A stretch of 34,973 nt of DNA from a virus, in the IMG/VR virus record IMGVR_UViG_3300042939_000090, positions 1 through 34,973 of that record, one strand, 5' to 3'. The notes under the pieces were generated by a model. It was given only the letters and a program-made list of their open reading frames with translations, did not search any database and had not been told where the DNA came from. The translations under genes and the position numbers were made by a program. Positions 15,822-23,574 of this stretch are shown one piece after another (the stretch's first letter is position 1; each line of letters begins with the position of its first letter).

Positions 15822-15921
15822 GGTCGACATGGAATTTAACATTTACAAAATTAGCAGCCCCGGTTGCATTAGTAGGCTTACAGGTATTCGACCACCTTTG
15901 CGGCTGAACGTGCAATCGGGG
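15822..15921 (+). ncRNA. Structured leader or small RNA with possible pseudoknot
   Basis: GGTCGA (15822-15827) is complementary to TCGACC (15888-15893), and CCCCGGTTGCA (15858-15868) to TGCAATCGGGG (15911-15921) with one G-T pair. The two stems interleave, so together they would form an H-type pseudoknot. CAGCC (15855-15859) can also pair with GGCTG (15902-15906) as an alternative. The second stem is followed by TTTTATATTT, a weak terminator-like tail. The promoter ends 11 bases upstream. A regulatory leader, attenuator or small RNA is possible; a short reading frame also runs through it. Confidence 0.5.
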
Positions 15922-15933
15922 TTTTATATTTAA
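15829..15933 (+). CDS. Possible leader peptide, 34 residues
   Basis: ATG at 15829 opens 34 codons (MEFNIYKISSPGCISRLTG, ending VQSGFYI) within the structured leader and stops 4 bases before the next gene. Translation would unfold the stems, so it could be a leader peptide, or the frame may be fortuitous in a non-coding RNA. No independent evidence favours translation. Confidence 0.25.
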   Translation: MEFNIYKISSPGCISRLTGIRPPLRLNVQSGFYI

Positions 15934-15937
15934 CGAT

Positions 15938-16255
15938 ATGGCTAACACATTCCACAATACAACAAACGAGTCGGGTGTCCAGTTAGAAGCGTTTACTAAG
16001 AAAGCGCAAACCCAAGATGAGGTTGTTCTAACCTTTTTTAAAAACCACCTTAACCACGATTTTAGCCCAAGTAAACTATACGAATATTTAATAAAGTATA
16101 GCCTTATAGATAACGCTACACCGCTTACATCTATTCGCCGGGCATTAACTAACCTAACAGTTGCAGGAAAACTTACTAAGACTAACAGAACGGTTATAAG
16201 CCGATACGGTAGGAGTGAGTATGTATGGCAGCTAAAAAAAGAAACCAATGGCTAA
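15938..16255 (+). CDS. Winged-helix DNA-binding protein
   Basis: A 105-residue protein. Residues 24-100 fit a winged helix-turn-helix: QTQDEVVLTFFKNHLNHDF, SPSKLYEYLIKYSLI, then LTSIRRALTNLTVAGKLTK as recognition and wing-leading helices, and the wing RYGRSEYVWQLK. Similar small wHTH proteins open replication operons in Bacteroidota phages. It is the first complete gene after the promoter at 15780 and overlaps the next gene by 8 bases, so a regulator or origin-associated factor is plausible. Confidence 0.65.
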   Translation: MANTFHNTTNESGVQLEAFTKKAQTQDEVVLTFFKNHLNHDFSPSKLYEYLIKYSLIDNATPLTSIRRALTNLTVAGKLTKTNRTVISRYGRSEYVWQLKKETNG

Positions 16256-16913
16256 AGACCCTGCATTTTTATTTTACCCCGGGGATTACCTCCGAGATAC
16301 CCAATGCTTATCAGAGGCTTGCCAGGTTGCATATGACCGTATCATGTGTGAACATATGAGAAACATATGTATTACACAAGAGCAACTAAACTTCTTCACA
16401 AAGCGGTTAACAGCCGAAGAAAAAGCTGAGTTGATATTCATTCTTAAAAAAATGCCCGGTGGGTTTCAGATTGAGTGGGTAGCTGAAAGCATTGTTAAAC
16501 GTAAGGAATATAGCAATAGTCGTTCTAAAAATAGAACATCTAAACCTAAAAAAGATATGTTAACATATGTTCCACATATGGAAAATGAAAATGAAATTGT
16601 AAATGAAAGTATAGTTGTAGTTAATAATGTAAACGCAAAATTTAAAAAAATGCTTTTAGAAAGTGAAAGCGTTATTGGCTCTGTTTGCTTTGCTTTAAAA
16701 ATATCAAATGCTGATGCTGAACATTTGCGTGATATATTTACAATGCAAGCCGAAGCAACCAATGAACATCACAACAACTATTCCGATTACTCAAAGCACT
16801 TTATTAACTGGGCTAAACTTAACAAGGGTTTACTAACAGAAAAGAAAAGCAAAACAGCAACCACAATAACAGTAGCAGAACGCATACGCAAAAACTTAGA
16901 AAATGAACAATAG
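16248..16913 (+). CDS. Replication-organiser-like protein (DUF1376-like N-terminus)
   Basis: A 221-residue protein. The N-terminus (DPAFLFYPGDYLRDTQCLSE, residues 4-23) matches the start of the DUF1376/phage replication initiator group, in which a winged-helix region follows. The centre (NSRSKNRTSKPKKD, then the Asn/Glu-rich MENENEIVNESIVVV) is a flexible linker, and the C-terminus (HHNNYSDYSKHFINWAKLNK) resembles the DnaD-like domain end of such proteins. They usually bring host helicase or primosome to the origin. It overlaps both neighbours, in line with a replication operon. No ATPase motif is present. Confidence 0.6.
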   Translation: MAKDPAFLFYPGDYLRDTQCLSEACQVAYDRIMCEHMRNICITQEQLNFFTKRLTAEEKAELIFILKKMPGGFQIEWVAESIVKRKEYSNSRSKNRTSKPKKDMLTYVPHMENENEIVNESIVVVNNVNAKFKKMLLESESVIGSVCFALKISNADAEHLRDIFTMQAEATNEHHNNYSDYSKHFINWAKLNKGLLTEKKSKTATTITVAERIRKNLENEQ

Positions 16914-17688
16914 TCAATTAAGCGTTATAACGCAAGACCGTTACAAGCTAATGCAAACCCCGGCAGAGCAAAAGATGTTATTGCTGATGGATAGTGCCAA
17001 AGCAATACACACCGACTTAACAGCCTATGGTGATTTGGTTTCTATTCTTCATCACTACACCTACGGTAAAGTAACAGAAGAACAAGAACAAGATTTAACC
17101 GTTCAAGCCCGTGATTTAAAAGAGGAAATTAAAAAGCATTTCCCGTCAATCAGTTTTGAAGAGGTTAAAATTGCGCTTAATAACACTATAAGGAAAGTTT
17201 ACGGGGACTTTTACGGGCTAAACATAGTTACATACCACAATGGCATTAAAAGCTATTTAAACGCAGCCGAAACGCTAAACACTAAAAAAGCGGTACAGGC
17301 AAGGTTAAGTCAACAATATATTGTTGAGCCAACCCCCGAAGAAAAAGAAGCTATAAGCCAAGCGGGTTTTGAAAGAATAAAAGCCAAAGTGTTAGCCGGG
17401 GAAAGCATAGTTGATGATATGGGTGCAATAGGCTGTTACAACTGGCTAAAGAAAAAAGGAACGCTTAACGGAGTAATGAGTGAACAGGAACGTGATGCAA
17501 CTAAAGAACGTGCTACTGATTTATTACACGCTGAATATACAGCTAAGGCAAACACGCTAAACAAAGACGTAAGGCGTGAGGCATTAAAAAAAGCCCAGGA
17601 CTTAACATCGGGTTTATTAGAAAACGATTTAACATCACTTTGCAAAAAACTTGCATTGGAGTGTTTAATAAAACAAGGTAAGATATGA
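16903..17688 (+). CDS. Conserved phage protein, probable replication accessory
   Basis: A 261-residue, mostly helical protein starting MNNSQLSVITQDRYKLMQT. There is an early region (LVSILHHYTYGKVTEEQEQD, then ARDLKEEIKKHFPSISFEEV), a middle IRKVYGDFYGLNIVTYHNGI segment, and a long charged helical C-terminus (KANTLNKDVRREALKKAQDL). The YGLNIVTYHNGIKSYLNA block recalls a family present after DUF1376-like genes in Bacteroidota phages. No Walker motif or nuclease motif is visible. Position between the organiser-like gene and the cytosine methyltransferase suggests a replication role, unproven. Confidence 0.5.
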   Translation: MNNSQLSVITQDRYKLMQTPAEQKMLLLMDSAKAIHTDLTAYGDLVSILHHYTYGKVTEEQEQDLTVQARDLKEEIKKHFPSISFEEVKIALNNTIRKVYGDFYGLNIVTYHNGIKSYLNAAETLNTKKAVQARLSQQYIVEPTPEEKEAISQAGFERIKAKVLAGESIVDDMGAIGCYNWLKKKGTLNGVMSEQERDATKERATDLLHAEYTAKANTLNKDVRREALKKAQDLTSGLLENDLTSLCKKLALECLIKQGKI

Positions 17689-19100
17689 GAGTATTAAGTT
17701 TGTTTGATGGAATGTCGTGTGGAAGATTAGCCTTAGCAGATGCGGGTATTAATGTAACAGAATACCACGCAAGCGAGATAGACCAACACGCTATAAAAGT
17801 AACAAAAGCTAACTGGCCCGACACCGTACAACTGGGCAGCGTAGTAAATGTAACCGTAAGCCAACACTACGACTTATTAATTGGTGGAAGCCCTTGTCAG
17901 TCGTTTAGTTTTGCAGGCAAGCGGAAAGGTATGGCTACTAAAGATGAGCAAGAAATATTAACACTATCTCATTACTTACAACTAAAAGCCGATGGATATG
18001 AGTTTGAGGGGCAAAGTTACTTGTTTTGGGAATATGTGCGCATACTGCAAGAGTGTAGAGAAATCAACCCAAACATAAAATTTCTTTTAGAAAATGTGCT
18101 GATGTCTGAAAAATGGGAAAGGGTTATAACGCAAACAATGGGAGTTAAGCCGATACAGATAAACAGCGCATTGGTTTCCGCACAAAACAGAAATAGGTTA
18201 TACTGGACAAACATAGGCCTGCAACCACAGGGCTTATTTGGTTTTGAAGAAAGCATTATTAATCAACCAAAAGATTGTGGAATACTGCTGAAAGATATAT
18301 TAGAAACCAACGTAGCCGAAAAGTATTATTTGAGTGATAAGATGCTTAATTGGCTTAATAAACATGCAGATAAGAGGCAGGTTGATGTAAAAGAGTTAGA
18401 CGGAAATCAAAAATCAGCTTGTTTAACATCGTCTGCATTAGTAAAACAAAATTTATCAACTGATTATATACGAACTGTAATACAATTAAATTCAAATACC
18501 GAAAGCGGGGGGCAACAGCCCTATCAGCAAAACAGAGTATATAGCCCCGATGGTATAAGCCCCGCCCTTATGGCACAAATGAGTTGCGGCAGCCATGCTA
18601 TTATAGAAGATACCCAATGTGTTGCTATGAGAGGGCCTGCTGCTATACTTACACCAAAACGTACAGAGTATGGCAAACAAGTGCGTAAGGCATACGAGGC
18701 TGGCGAGTTAAAAACAGAGCGTAAAAATATACAGCAGTTAGAACCCCGCAACGACGGCAAAACCAATACCTTAACAAGCGTACAAAAAGATAATTTGGTA
18801 ATGCTCAATGAAAATCAAAAAAACAAATTTAAACCCAATGTAAATACTGATAAAGCCAATACACTAACATTGGCACAAGGCCGTATGGGCAGCTCAAGCG
18901 AGTATATGGATAGTGTAAGTAAAATATATGCTTTAACAAGCCGCATACGCCGCCTAACCCCTACCGAGTGCGAGCGATTGCAAACAGTACCCGATGGCTA
19001 CACAGCCCACGTTAGCGATACTCAACGATATAAAATGCTTGGTAATGGGTGGACTATAAAAGTAATATCACATATCTTTAGTTACATTTTAACCCCCTAA
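17685..19100 (+). CDS. C5-cytosine DNA methyltransferase
   Basis: A 471-residue enzyme transferring a methyl group to C5 of cytosine. All main motifs are present: LSLFDGMSCGR (4-14, motif I), GGSPCQSFSF (67-76, motif IV with catalytic C71), LLENV (134-138, motif VI), QNRNRLYW (167-174, motif VIII), RRLTPTECERLQ before the end (motif IX) and LGNGWTIKVI (motif X). Between VIII and IX lies a long target-recognition region. No restriction partner gene is nearby, so it most likely protects phage DNA from host restriction. The start overlaps the previous stop as ATGA. Confidence 0.93.
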   Translation: MRVLSLFDGMSCGRLALADAGINVTEYHASEIDQHAIKVTKANWPDTVQLGSVVNVTVSQHYDLLIGGSPCQSFSFAGKRKGMATKDEQEILTLSHYLQLKADGYEFEGQSYLFWEYVRILQECREINPNIKFLLENVLMSEKWERVITQTMGVKPIQINSALVSAQNRNRLYWTNIGLQPQGLFGFEESIINQPKDCGILLKDILETNVAEKYYLSDKMLNWLNKHADKRQVDVKELDGNQKSACLTSSALVKQNLSTDYIRTVIQLNSNTESGGQQPYQQNRVYSPDGISPALMAQMSCGSHAIIEDTQCVAMRGPAAILTPKRTEYGKQVRKAYEAGELKTERKNIQQLEPRNDGKTNTLTSVQKDNLVMLNENQKNKFKPNVNTDKANTLTLAQGRMGSSSEYMDSVSKIYALTSRIRRLTPTECERLQTVPDGYTAHVSDTQRYKMLGNGWTIKVISHIFSYILTP

Positions 19101-19170
19101 CCCCCAAGCGATTAAGCAAAAAGCGTAAATAATGCTTTGAGGCAGTGGTAAAAGGTGGTAATATTGTAAA

Positions 19171-19296
19171 ATGAAAGAAAGCGTAAAAGTATCAAAGGAC
19201 TTGTTAACCCAAATAAAGGAACGCAAGAAAGCAACCGGCATAACCATAACCGCCTTTGTAGAGCAAGCTATACAGGATAAACTTAAAACCAAGTAA
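19171..19296 (+). CDS. Ribbon-helix-helix regulator, 41 residues
   Basis: ATG at 19171 opens 41 codons. The product (SVKVSKDLLTQIKERKKATG, then ITITAFVEQAIQDKLK) is a typical Arc/CopG ribbon-helix-helix: a strand, helix A, a Gly turn and helix B. It would dimerise and bind an operator, perhaps repressing early genes. No operator is identified. The 70-base stretch before it holds no obvious promoter. Confidence 0.6.
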   Translation: MKESVKVSKDLLTQIKERKKATGITITAFVEQAIQDKLKTK

Positions 19297-19314
19297 CCCT
19301 TTAAAACAAACACC

Positions 19315-19629
19315 ATGACACTAAGCAACAAAGATTTAAATTTAATAGCCCAAATAGATGCAAGGCTAAAGCACTACAACCTTATTCAGCCTATTGATAC
19401 AACAGAGGGTGAGCCAATTGAAACAGAGCAGAGGTGGCAACCAAGCTACGGAGTTAAGTATTGGTATATAGGTAGTAACGATGGGCAATTCTTTGTAGCT
19501 GATTTTCATTGGGGAAATGACGATGTTGATTTTGTAAACCACGATACAGGCAACTGCTTTAAAAGTAGAGAAGCCGCCCAAAAAGCAGCCGAAGCCATCA
19601 AGCAATACCTAAGTACAAACAAGTTTTAA
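19315..19629 (+). CDS. Hypothetical protein, 104 residues
   Basis: A soluble protein with VKYWYIGSNDGQFFVADFHW (46-65) and the ending NHDTGNCFKSREAAQKAAEA. The pattern of an aromatic strand region followed by GNCFKSREAA is familiar from many small phage proteins of unknown role. No catalytic motif is visible. It lies 3 bases before the HNH gene. Confidence 0.5.
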   Translation: MTLSNKDLNLIAQIDARLKHYNLIQPIDTTEGEPIETEQRWQPSYGVKYWYIGSNDGQFFVADFHWGNDDVDFVNHDTGNCFKSREAAQKAAEAIKQYLSTNKF

Positions 19630-19632
19630 AAA

Positions 19633-19893
19633 ATGCAACCGCACATAGTAAACTACCATAATTCATTAGGCTATTTTTTTGGAGATTATATTGGTTGCGA
19701 ATGTTGTGCAAGCAAAGCGGTTGACATACACCACATAATACCCCGTTCAAAGTTTGGCAGCAAAAGAAAGGCAGAACAAGACCACGCCAACAACCTGGTT
19801 GCACTTTGCCGGGTATGTCATAACTTAGCGCACGATAATGTAATAACCAAAGAACAACTGCAAATTATTGTAAGTAAACGTATATCTTTGTAA
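19633..19893 (+). CDS. HNH endonuclease
   Basis: An 86-residue protein with all parts of an HNH nuclease: zinc-binding C22 and C25 (GCECCASKAV), HHIIPRSKFG (33-42) with the catalytic His, a short loop, N53-N54, then LCRVCHNLAH (58-67) with the second Cys pair and last His. Such small HNH proteins occur near terminase genes in phages and can cut DNA during packaging, or act as homing nucleases. The terminase genes lie about 3.6 kb downstream. Standalone function is uncertain. Confidence 0.85.
   Translation: MQPHIVNYHNSLGYFFGDYIGCECCASKAVDIHHIIPRSKFGSKRKAEQDHANNLVALCRVCHNLAHDNVITKEQLQIIVSKRISL
19883..19890 (+). promoter_or_regulatory. Possible -7 element before the sigma-like gene
   Basis: TATCTTTG matches TAnnTTTG and ends 5 bases before the ATG at 19896, overlapping the end of the HNH gene. 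No TTTG at the right distance upstream is seen. If used, the message would start at or next to the start codon. Confidence 0.3.
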
Positions 19894-19895
19894 TA

Positions 19896-20360
19896 ATGAA
19901 CCGCCAAACGTTATTAGAACACATTGCTAAAGACAAAGACGTTAAAGCAGCGTGCTATAATATTTGCAAGGGGATTGATGCAAAGGAGTTTTACCAACAT
20001 ATCATTTATAAGATTTGCGAGATACCAGAGGTTAGGCTATTGGAGATTTACTCTAACAATCATTTAAGATGGTATATTATTAAAATTATAATGAATGAGG
20101 GCAGCGAATGGCTGACGGTTAAAAAACGAGTTGAGTATTTATCGGAGTGCCACGATACAATTGATGAGACGTACAACTACGAGTTAGACATAGAAGTTAG
20201 CAAGGTAGAGGAGAACATTAACAACCTACCAAGTTTTGAAAAGAGAATGTTATTAGAGTATATTAAGTCGGGCAGTTACCGCAAACTATCCGATGAGAGT
20301 GGAATACCATACCGAACCATTGGCAACCACGTTAAACGCATTAAGGACAAGCTAAAATGA
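19896..20360 (+). CDS. Sigma-70-like transcription factor
   Basis: A 154-residue protein with a C-terminal sigma region 4-type helix-turn-helix: residues 108-154, INNLPSFEKRMLLEYIKSG then YRKLSDESGIPYRTIGNHVKR, the arrangement that contacts the -35 region. The N-terminal half (YNICKGIDAKEFYQHIIYK, NHLRWYIIKIIMNEGS) is compatible with a shortened sigma region 2. It resembles ECF-like factors seen before terminase genes in Bacteroidota phages and could switch on late genes. Its stop is coupled to the next gene by ATGA. Confidence 0.65.
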   Translation: MNRQTLLEHIAKDKDVKAACYNICKGIDAKEFYQHIIYKICEIPEVRLLEIYSNNHLRWYIIKIIMNEGSEWLTVKKRVEYLSECHDTIDETYNYELDIEVSKVEENINNLPSFEKRMLLEYIKSGSYRKLSDESGIPYRTIGNHVKRIKDKLK

Positions 20361-20473
20361 AAGAAATTTTAATCTATACATACATAGTTGCAACGGTTTT
20401 AATATATGCTGCGGCTATAGTATTGTTTTACAAGTGGTATTTGTTTGATAAAAGAAACAACCCGTTTAAATGA
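20357..20473 (+). CDS. Small membrane protein, 38 residues
   Basis: ATG at 20357 overlaps the sigma-like stop (ATGA), and its own stop overlaps the GT4 start (ATGA). It has one membrane span (YTYIVATVLIYAAAIVLFYK) followed by a short basic tail (DKRNNPFK). The double coupling supports translation. It could anchor or modulate the sigma-like protein or the glycosyltransferases; this is a guess. Confidence 0.5.
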   Translation: MKEILIYTYIVATVLIYAAAIVLFYKWYLFDKRNNPFK

Positions 20474-21528
20474 AAATCTTAGGAGTTGAACAGAACAAAT
20501 CAGGTAGCAACTATTATCGGTTGGAGATGCCATTTCAGCATTTAACGCAAACAACGGATATAGAGTATGCCCGGTGCAACACTATTAACGGAATGCCTAA
20601 TGAGGTTTTGCAGCAATTTAATGCAGTAATTTTTAGCAGGGAGTTTGAACACCACAATGATGTTAAAAACATAAAACTAATAGCAGACCAATTAAGAACA
20701 TTAGGAGTAAAGATAATAGTTGACATTGATGACTATTGGAACTTATCAGCGTTCCACGTTTTAAAAGAACAGTACCGAATATTTAAGGCACCTGAAAAGA
20801 TAATAGAGAGCATCAAGTATGCCGACCTTGTTACGACAACCAATGTTCAGTTAGCCGAAAAGATAAGCAAACTGAACCACAATGTAGAGGTTTTGCCAAA
20901 TGCTATTTATCCCGAAATCTACCCACAATTCCAACCTAACTATGTGCCAGGGGATAAGTACCGAATAGGTTATATGGGTGGCGTATGCCATTGGGAAGAC
21001 GTTGTACTTATGCAAGATGGGTTTAAACAACTACACGCTGATAGGGAATTACAAGGTAGGTTTACCGTTAAGCTATTTGGGTATAACGATGAAAGCCCAG
21101 AGTACGGAAGATTTGAGCAAGTGTTTACCGATAGGGGTAGGGGCAAAGATTATGAGAGGGTTTACGCTACTGATGTTTACAACTATGCTTTAGGGTATAA
21201 CCATTTAGAAGCCTGTATTGTTCCGCTAAACGATAACACTTTTAACAACTGCAAGAGTGAGTTAAAAATGATTGAAGCGGGGTTTATGGGTAAGGCTTGT
21301 ATAGTATCTGATATTAAACCGTATACCGATGTAATTAAAAATGGTGTAAATTGCATTGCTATTGATAAGAACCGCAATCACAAAGATTGGTACAAGGCAA
21401 TGCGTAAGCTGATTAACGAACCTGACTACGGAAAGTATTTAGCCGATAACCTAAGCAAAGAAGTAAAAGAGAAATACCATATATCAAAAGTTAATATTAA
21501 CCGCTATAAACTATTAAAATCATTATGA
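20470..21528 (+). CDS. Glycosyltransferase, GT4-like (GT-B fold)
   Basis: A 352-residue protein. The N-terminal part starts MKILGVEQNKSGSNYYRLEM, with VKIIVDIDDYW (79-ish to 90) and a short region ADLVTTTNVQLAEKI; then EVLPNAIYPEIY, a mark of GT4 enzymes, leads into the second domain, YRIGYMGGVCHWEDVV, and ends with the sugar-nucleotide site CKSELKMIEAGFMGKACIVS, with the E-x7-E-like pattern. The enzyme should transfer a sugar from a nucleotide donor. It starts a cassette with GT2 and FkbM enzymes. The acceptor (virion protein, DNA base or host surface) is unknown. Confidence 0.8.
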   Translation: MKILGVEQNKSGSNYYRLEMPFQHLTQTTDIEYARCNTINGMPNEVLQQFNAVIFSREFEHHNDVKNIKLIADQLRTLGVKIIVDIDDYWNLSAFHVLKEQYRIFKAPEKIIESIKYADLVTTTNVQLAEKISKLNHNVEVLPNAIYPEIYPQFQPNYVPGDKYRIGYMGGVCHWEDVVLMQDGFKQLHADRELQGRFTVKLFGYNDESPEYGRFEQVFTDRGRGKDYERVYATDVYNYALGYNHLEACIVPLNDNTFNNCKSELKMIEAGFMGKACIVSDIKPYTDVIKNGVNCIAIDKNRNHKDWYKAMRKLINEPDYGKYLADNLSKEVKEKYHISKVNINRYKLLKSL

Positions 21529-21782
21529 AATTTGAAATTGAAAAACTAAAAGACAACACCTTTACGGTGCGCATTAAGGTTAACGGCAAAGTTACCTTTA
21601 GTAACAACGGAATTAATACTAAACAAGCAGCTTACAAAAAATTAGCAGGGCTATATAACGGTCTTTTAACAAGCCTTGATATGCAGCTAAAGCACGTTAC
21701 TAAAACTCGTGGATTTAACTCACTGGATATAGTAACTGAAGAAGGACAAAATGTAATATATGTTAAAGAAATAAACTGCTAA
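21525..21782 (+). CDS. Hypothetical protein, paralogue candidate of the minus-strand gene
   Basis: An 85-residue protein: strands FEIEKLKDNTFTVRIKVNG, a helix KQAAYKKLAGLYNGLLTSL, and strands LDIVTEEGQNVIYVKEI. The pattern resembles the protein encoded on the minus strand at 26149-25826 (shared AY-K/R-x-hydrophobic-AG helix, then a basic strand and a final V-K/T-strand), and faintly resembles the DUF1508 fold. It is coupled by ATGA to the GT4 gene and lies inside the sugar cassette. Function unknown. Confidence 0.5.
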   Translation: MKFEIEKLKDNTFTVRIKVNGKVTFSNNGINTKQAAYKKLAGLYNGLLTSLDMQLKHVTKTRGFNSLDIVTEEGQNVIYVKEINC

Positions 21783-21784
21783 CT

Positions 21785-22507
21785 ATGAACCCAAAAGTAT
21801 TAGTATGCGTACTGCATTGCGATAGGAAGTATCATAACCGTATGATACCATTAGAAAGTATTACCTTGTTAGACTACCCTAACTATGAGGTTTACTATAA
21901 CATAGAAACTAAAGACAAAGACAATTGGAAAGACCTGATAACTGCAAGCTATCCACGTTTACCAAAGTTGTATTATGACTTTTGGAACTATGAGAGCAAC
22001 TGGTGGAAAAAACCAGAGTTTGACCAAGACCAAGCCCGGTTAGTTCCTATTGTTAGAGGTCGCAACGATGCAATAGAGTGTGCCTTAGATGTAGGTGCTG
22101 AGTATATCCTGTTTGTGGATACCGATATGGTTATTCCTCAAAACACCATTAAAAAGCTAATGAGCCACAATAAGCCAATGGTAGGTGGATTTGTTAAAGG
22201 TAGGAACGACCACAAAGAAGCAAGCTACATATTTGGAAACGAGAGGGGAACGGTTGATTTGCCAAACGACTTAGTAGAGTGCGACCACGGGAATATAGGT
22301 TTTGTATTAATAAAAAAAGAAGTGTTTGAGGTGCTAAAGTTTCGCCGGGGGCGTTCTCAAAAGAAAGGACATCTACAATCCGATGACCCAAACTATTGCG
22401 AAGATGCTGAAATACTTGGTTACGGTAGGCACGTTGTAGACAAGTCAGTAAAAGTAGAGCATATAGACGAAACAGTTTTACCATTTAATAACGGAGCGCA
22501 ATACTAA
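21785..22507 (+). CDS. Glycosyltransferase, GT2-like (GT-A fold)
   Basis: A 240-residue protein. It begins PKVLVCVLHCDRKYHNRM and has the nucleotide-sugar metal site FVDTDMVIP (110-118, with D112-T-D114), preceded by VRGRNDAIECALD (90-102). A later HGNIGFVLIKKEVFE and the C-terminal VEHIDETVL follow the usual GT2 order, the His being a possible metal ligand. It should use a nucleoside-diphosphate sugar. It lies between the GT4 and FkbM genes and overlaps FkbM by one base. Confidence 0.75.
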   Translation: MNPKVLVCVLHCDRKYHNRMIPLESITLLDYPNYEVYYNIETKDKDNWKDLITASYPRLPKLYYDFWNYESNWWKKPEFDQDQARLVPIVRGRNDAIECALDVGAEYILFVDTDMVIPQNTIKKLMSHNKPMVGGFVKGRNDHKEASYIFGNERGTVDLPNDLVECDHGNIGFVLIKKEVFEVLKFRRGRSQKKGHLQSDDPNYCEDAEILGYGRHVVDKSVKVEHIDETVLPFNNGAQY

Positions 22508-23070
22508 TGCAGTTTAACTCACAATGCAAAGAAGATGAATGGCTATACCACGAGGGTATATTGCCTGACAATGGGTTTTATATTGACTTAGGAAGTGCCG
22601 ATGGAACTATAAACTCAAACACCAAAGTTTTAGACAGTATGGGTTGGAGTGGTATTTGTGTAGAACCTAACCCTCTTTACTTGGATAGCTACAAAGACCG
22701 AACTTGCAAACTAATACAAAAAGCAGTAAATAAAATTGATGGTTCGGTTTACTTTGACTACAACGGAGAAGCTGGTAAGATAACAACCAAAGACCACGAA
22801 AAGGTTAAAGTAGTTCCAGGTATATCATTGGCAACACTTGTAAAAGAAAACAACGTTACTCAAATAGACTTGTTAAGTATTGACTTAGAGGGTAGTGAGT
22901 ACGATGTATTAAAGACATACTTTAAAACCGACCTGCCAAAGCCTAAGATTATTATTGCAGAATACTGTACCTTTGGTAAACAAGACCACCGACTTGTAAC
23001 AATGCTAATCAAAAAAGGATATTGGTTACAATTAACAACAGCATACAACTATGTACTTACTACTATTTAA
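22507..23070 (+). CDS. FkbM-like methyltransferase
   Basis: A 187-residue SAM-dependent methyltransferase. GFYIDLGSADGTINSNT (23-39) is motif I, CVEPNPLYLD (51-60) is the FkbM-typical second strand, and LLSIDLEGSEYDVLK (122-136) is the conserved region near the active site, followed by IIIAEYC. The FkbM family methylates sugar hydroxyls on natural products and surface glycans. Here it would cap a sugar added by the neighbouring glycosyltransferases. The final 20 bases overlap the next gene. Confidence 0.8.
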   Translation: MQFNSQCKEDEWLYHEGILPDNGFYIDLGSADGTINSNTKVLDSMGWSGICVEPNPLYLDSYKDRTCKLIQKAVNKIDGSVYFDYNGEAGKITTKDHEKVKVVPGISLATLVKENNVTQIDLLSIDLEGSEYDVLKTYFKTDLPKPKIIIAEYCTFGKQDHRLVTMLIKKGYWLQLTTAYNYVLTTI

Positions 23071-23308
23071 CATAATCGGCTTTGCTTGTTTAGGCATAGT
23101 TGTTTCAATGCAAATGGCTCACGCTAACCAATGGCTACATAATAACTTACCCTTTGGATATATAATACCATACCCACTAAAGTGTAACAAGTGCCTAACC
23201 TTTTGGACTTGCCTTGCGTACCAACTAACAACCGTTAACCCAATACAAGCATTACTAACAGCAGCAACCGCAGCAACATTATCAATCATAATTTACCACC
23301 GGCTATGA
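23051..23308 (+). CDS. Membrane protein with CxxC motif, 85 residues
   Basis: There are two predicted spans: LLFNIIGFACLGIVVSMQM near the start and AAATAATLSIIIY-like sequence at the end (ALLTAATAATLSIIIYH), with a cytoplasmic or periplasmic loop holding YPLKCNKCLTFWTC (a CxxC plus FWxC). Such CxxC-FW loops recur in small phage membrane proteins (DUF1360-like) and may bind metal or form a disulphide. It could act in superinfection exclusion or in the membrane step of the sugar cassette; there is no direct evidence. Confidence 0.5.
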   Translation: MYLLLFNIIGFACLGIVVSMQMAHANQWLHNNLPFGYIIPYPLKCNKCLTFWTCLAYQLTTVNPIQALLTAATAATLSIIIYHRL

Positions 23309-23574
23309 CACAAGAACAATTTAATCAACTCGCAACCTTTAAACCAATATGGGAGTTTTACTTTAAAAACTTCTATGTAACATCAAACCACGACCTAAAC
23401 GGGTTAGCGGCACACTTAAAAGAAACAATAGGCTATTCAACCGATATGAATTGTAGTGCCTGTAAGGAACAAGTAATAAGATTAGGCAGAAACCTATACG
23501 AAGAAAATCAAAAGAACTATGAACAAGAAACTCAACCCCAGCCGCAAGTCGGTAGAAAGCGGAAAGGAAACTAA
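23305..23574 (+). CDS. Hypothetical protein with CxxC, 89 residues
   Basis: Starts MTQEQFNQLATFKPIWEFY, with NCSACKEQVIRLGRNLYEE as a Cys-containing helix and a polar tail rich in Gln, Pro and Lys (QEQ-like, then QPQVGRKRKGN). Probably a small helical DNA- or protein-binding protein. Its last 56 bases overlap the terminase small subunit start. No family recognised. Confidence 0.5.
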   Translation: MTQEQFNQLATFKPIWEFYFKNFYVTSNHDLNGLAAHLKETIGYSTDMNCSACKEQVIRLGRNLYEENQKNYEQETQPQPQVGRKRKGN

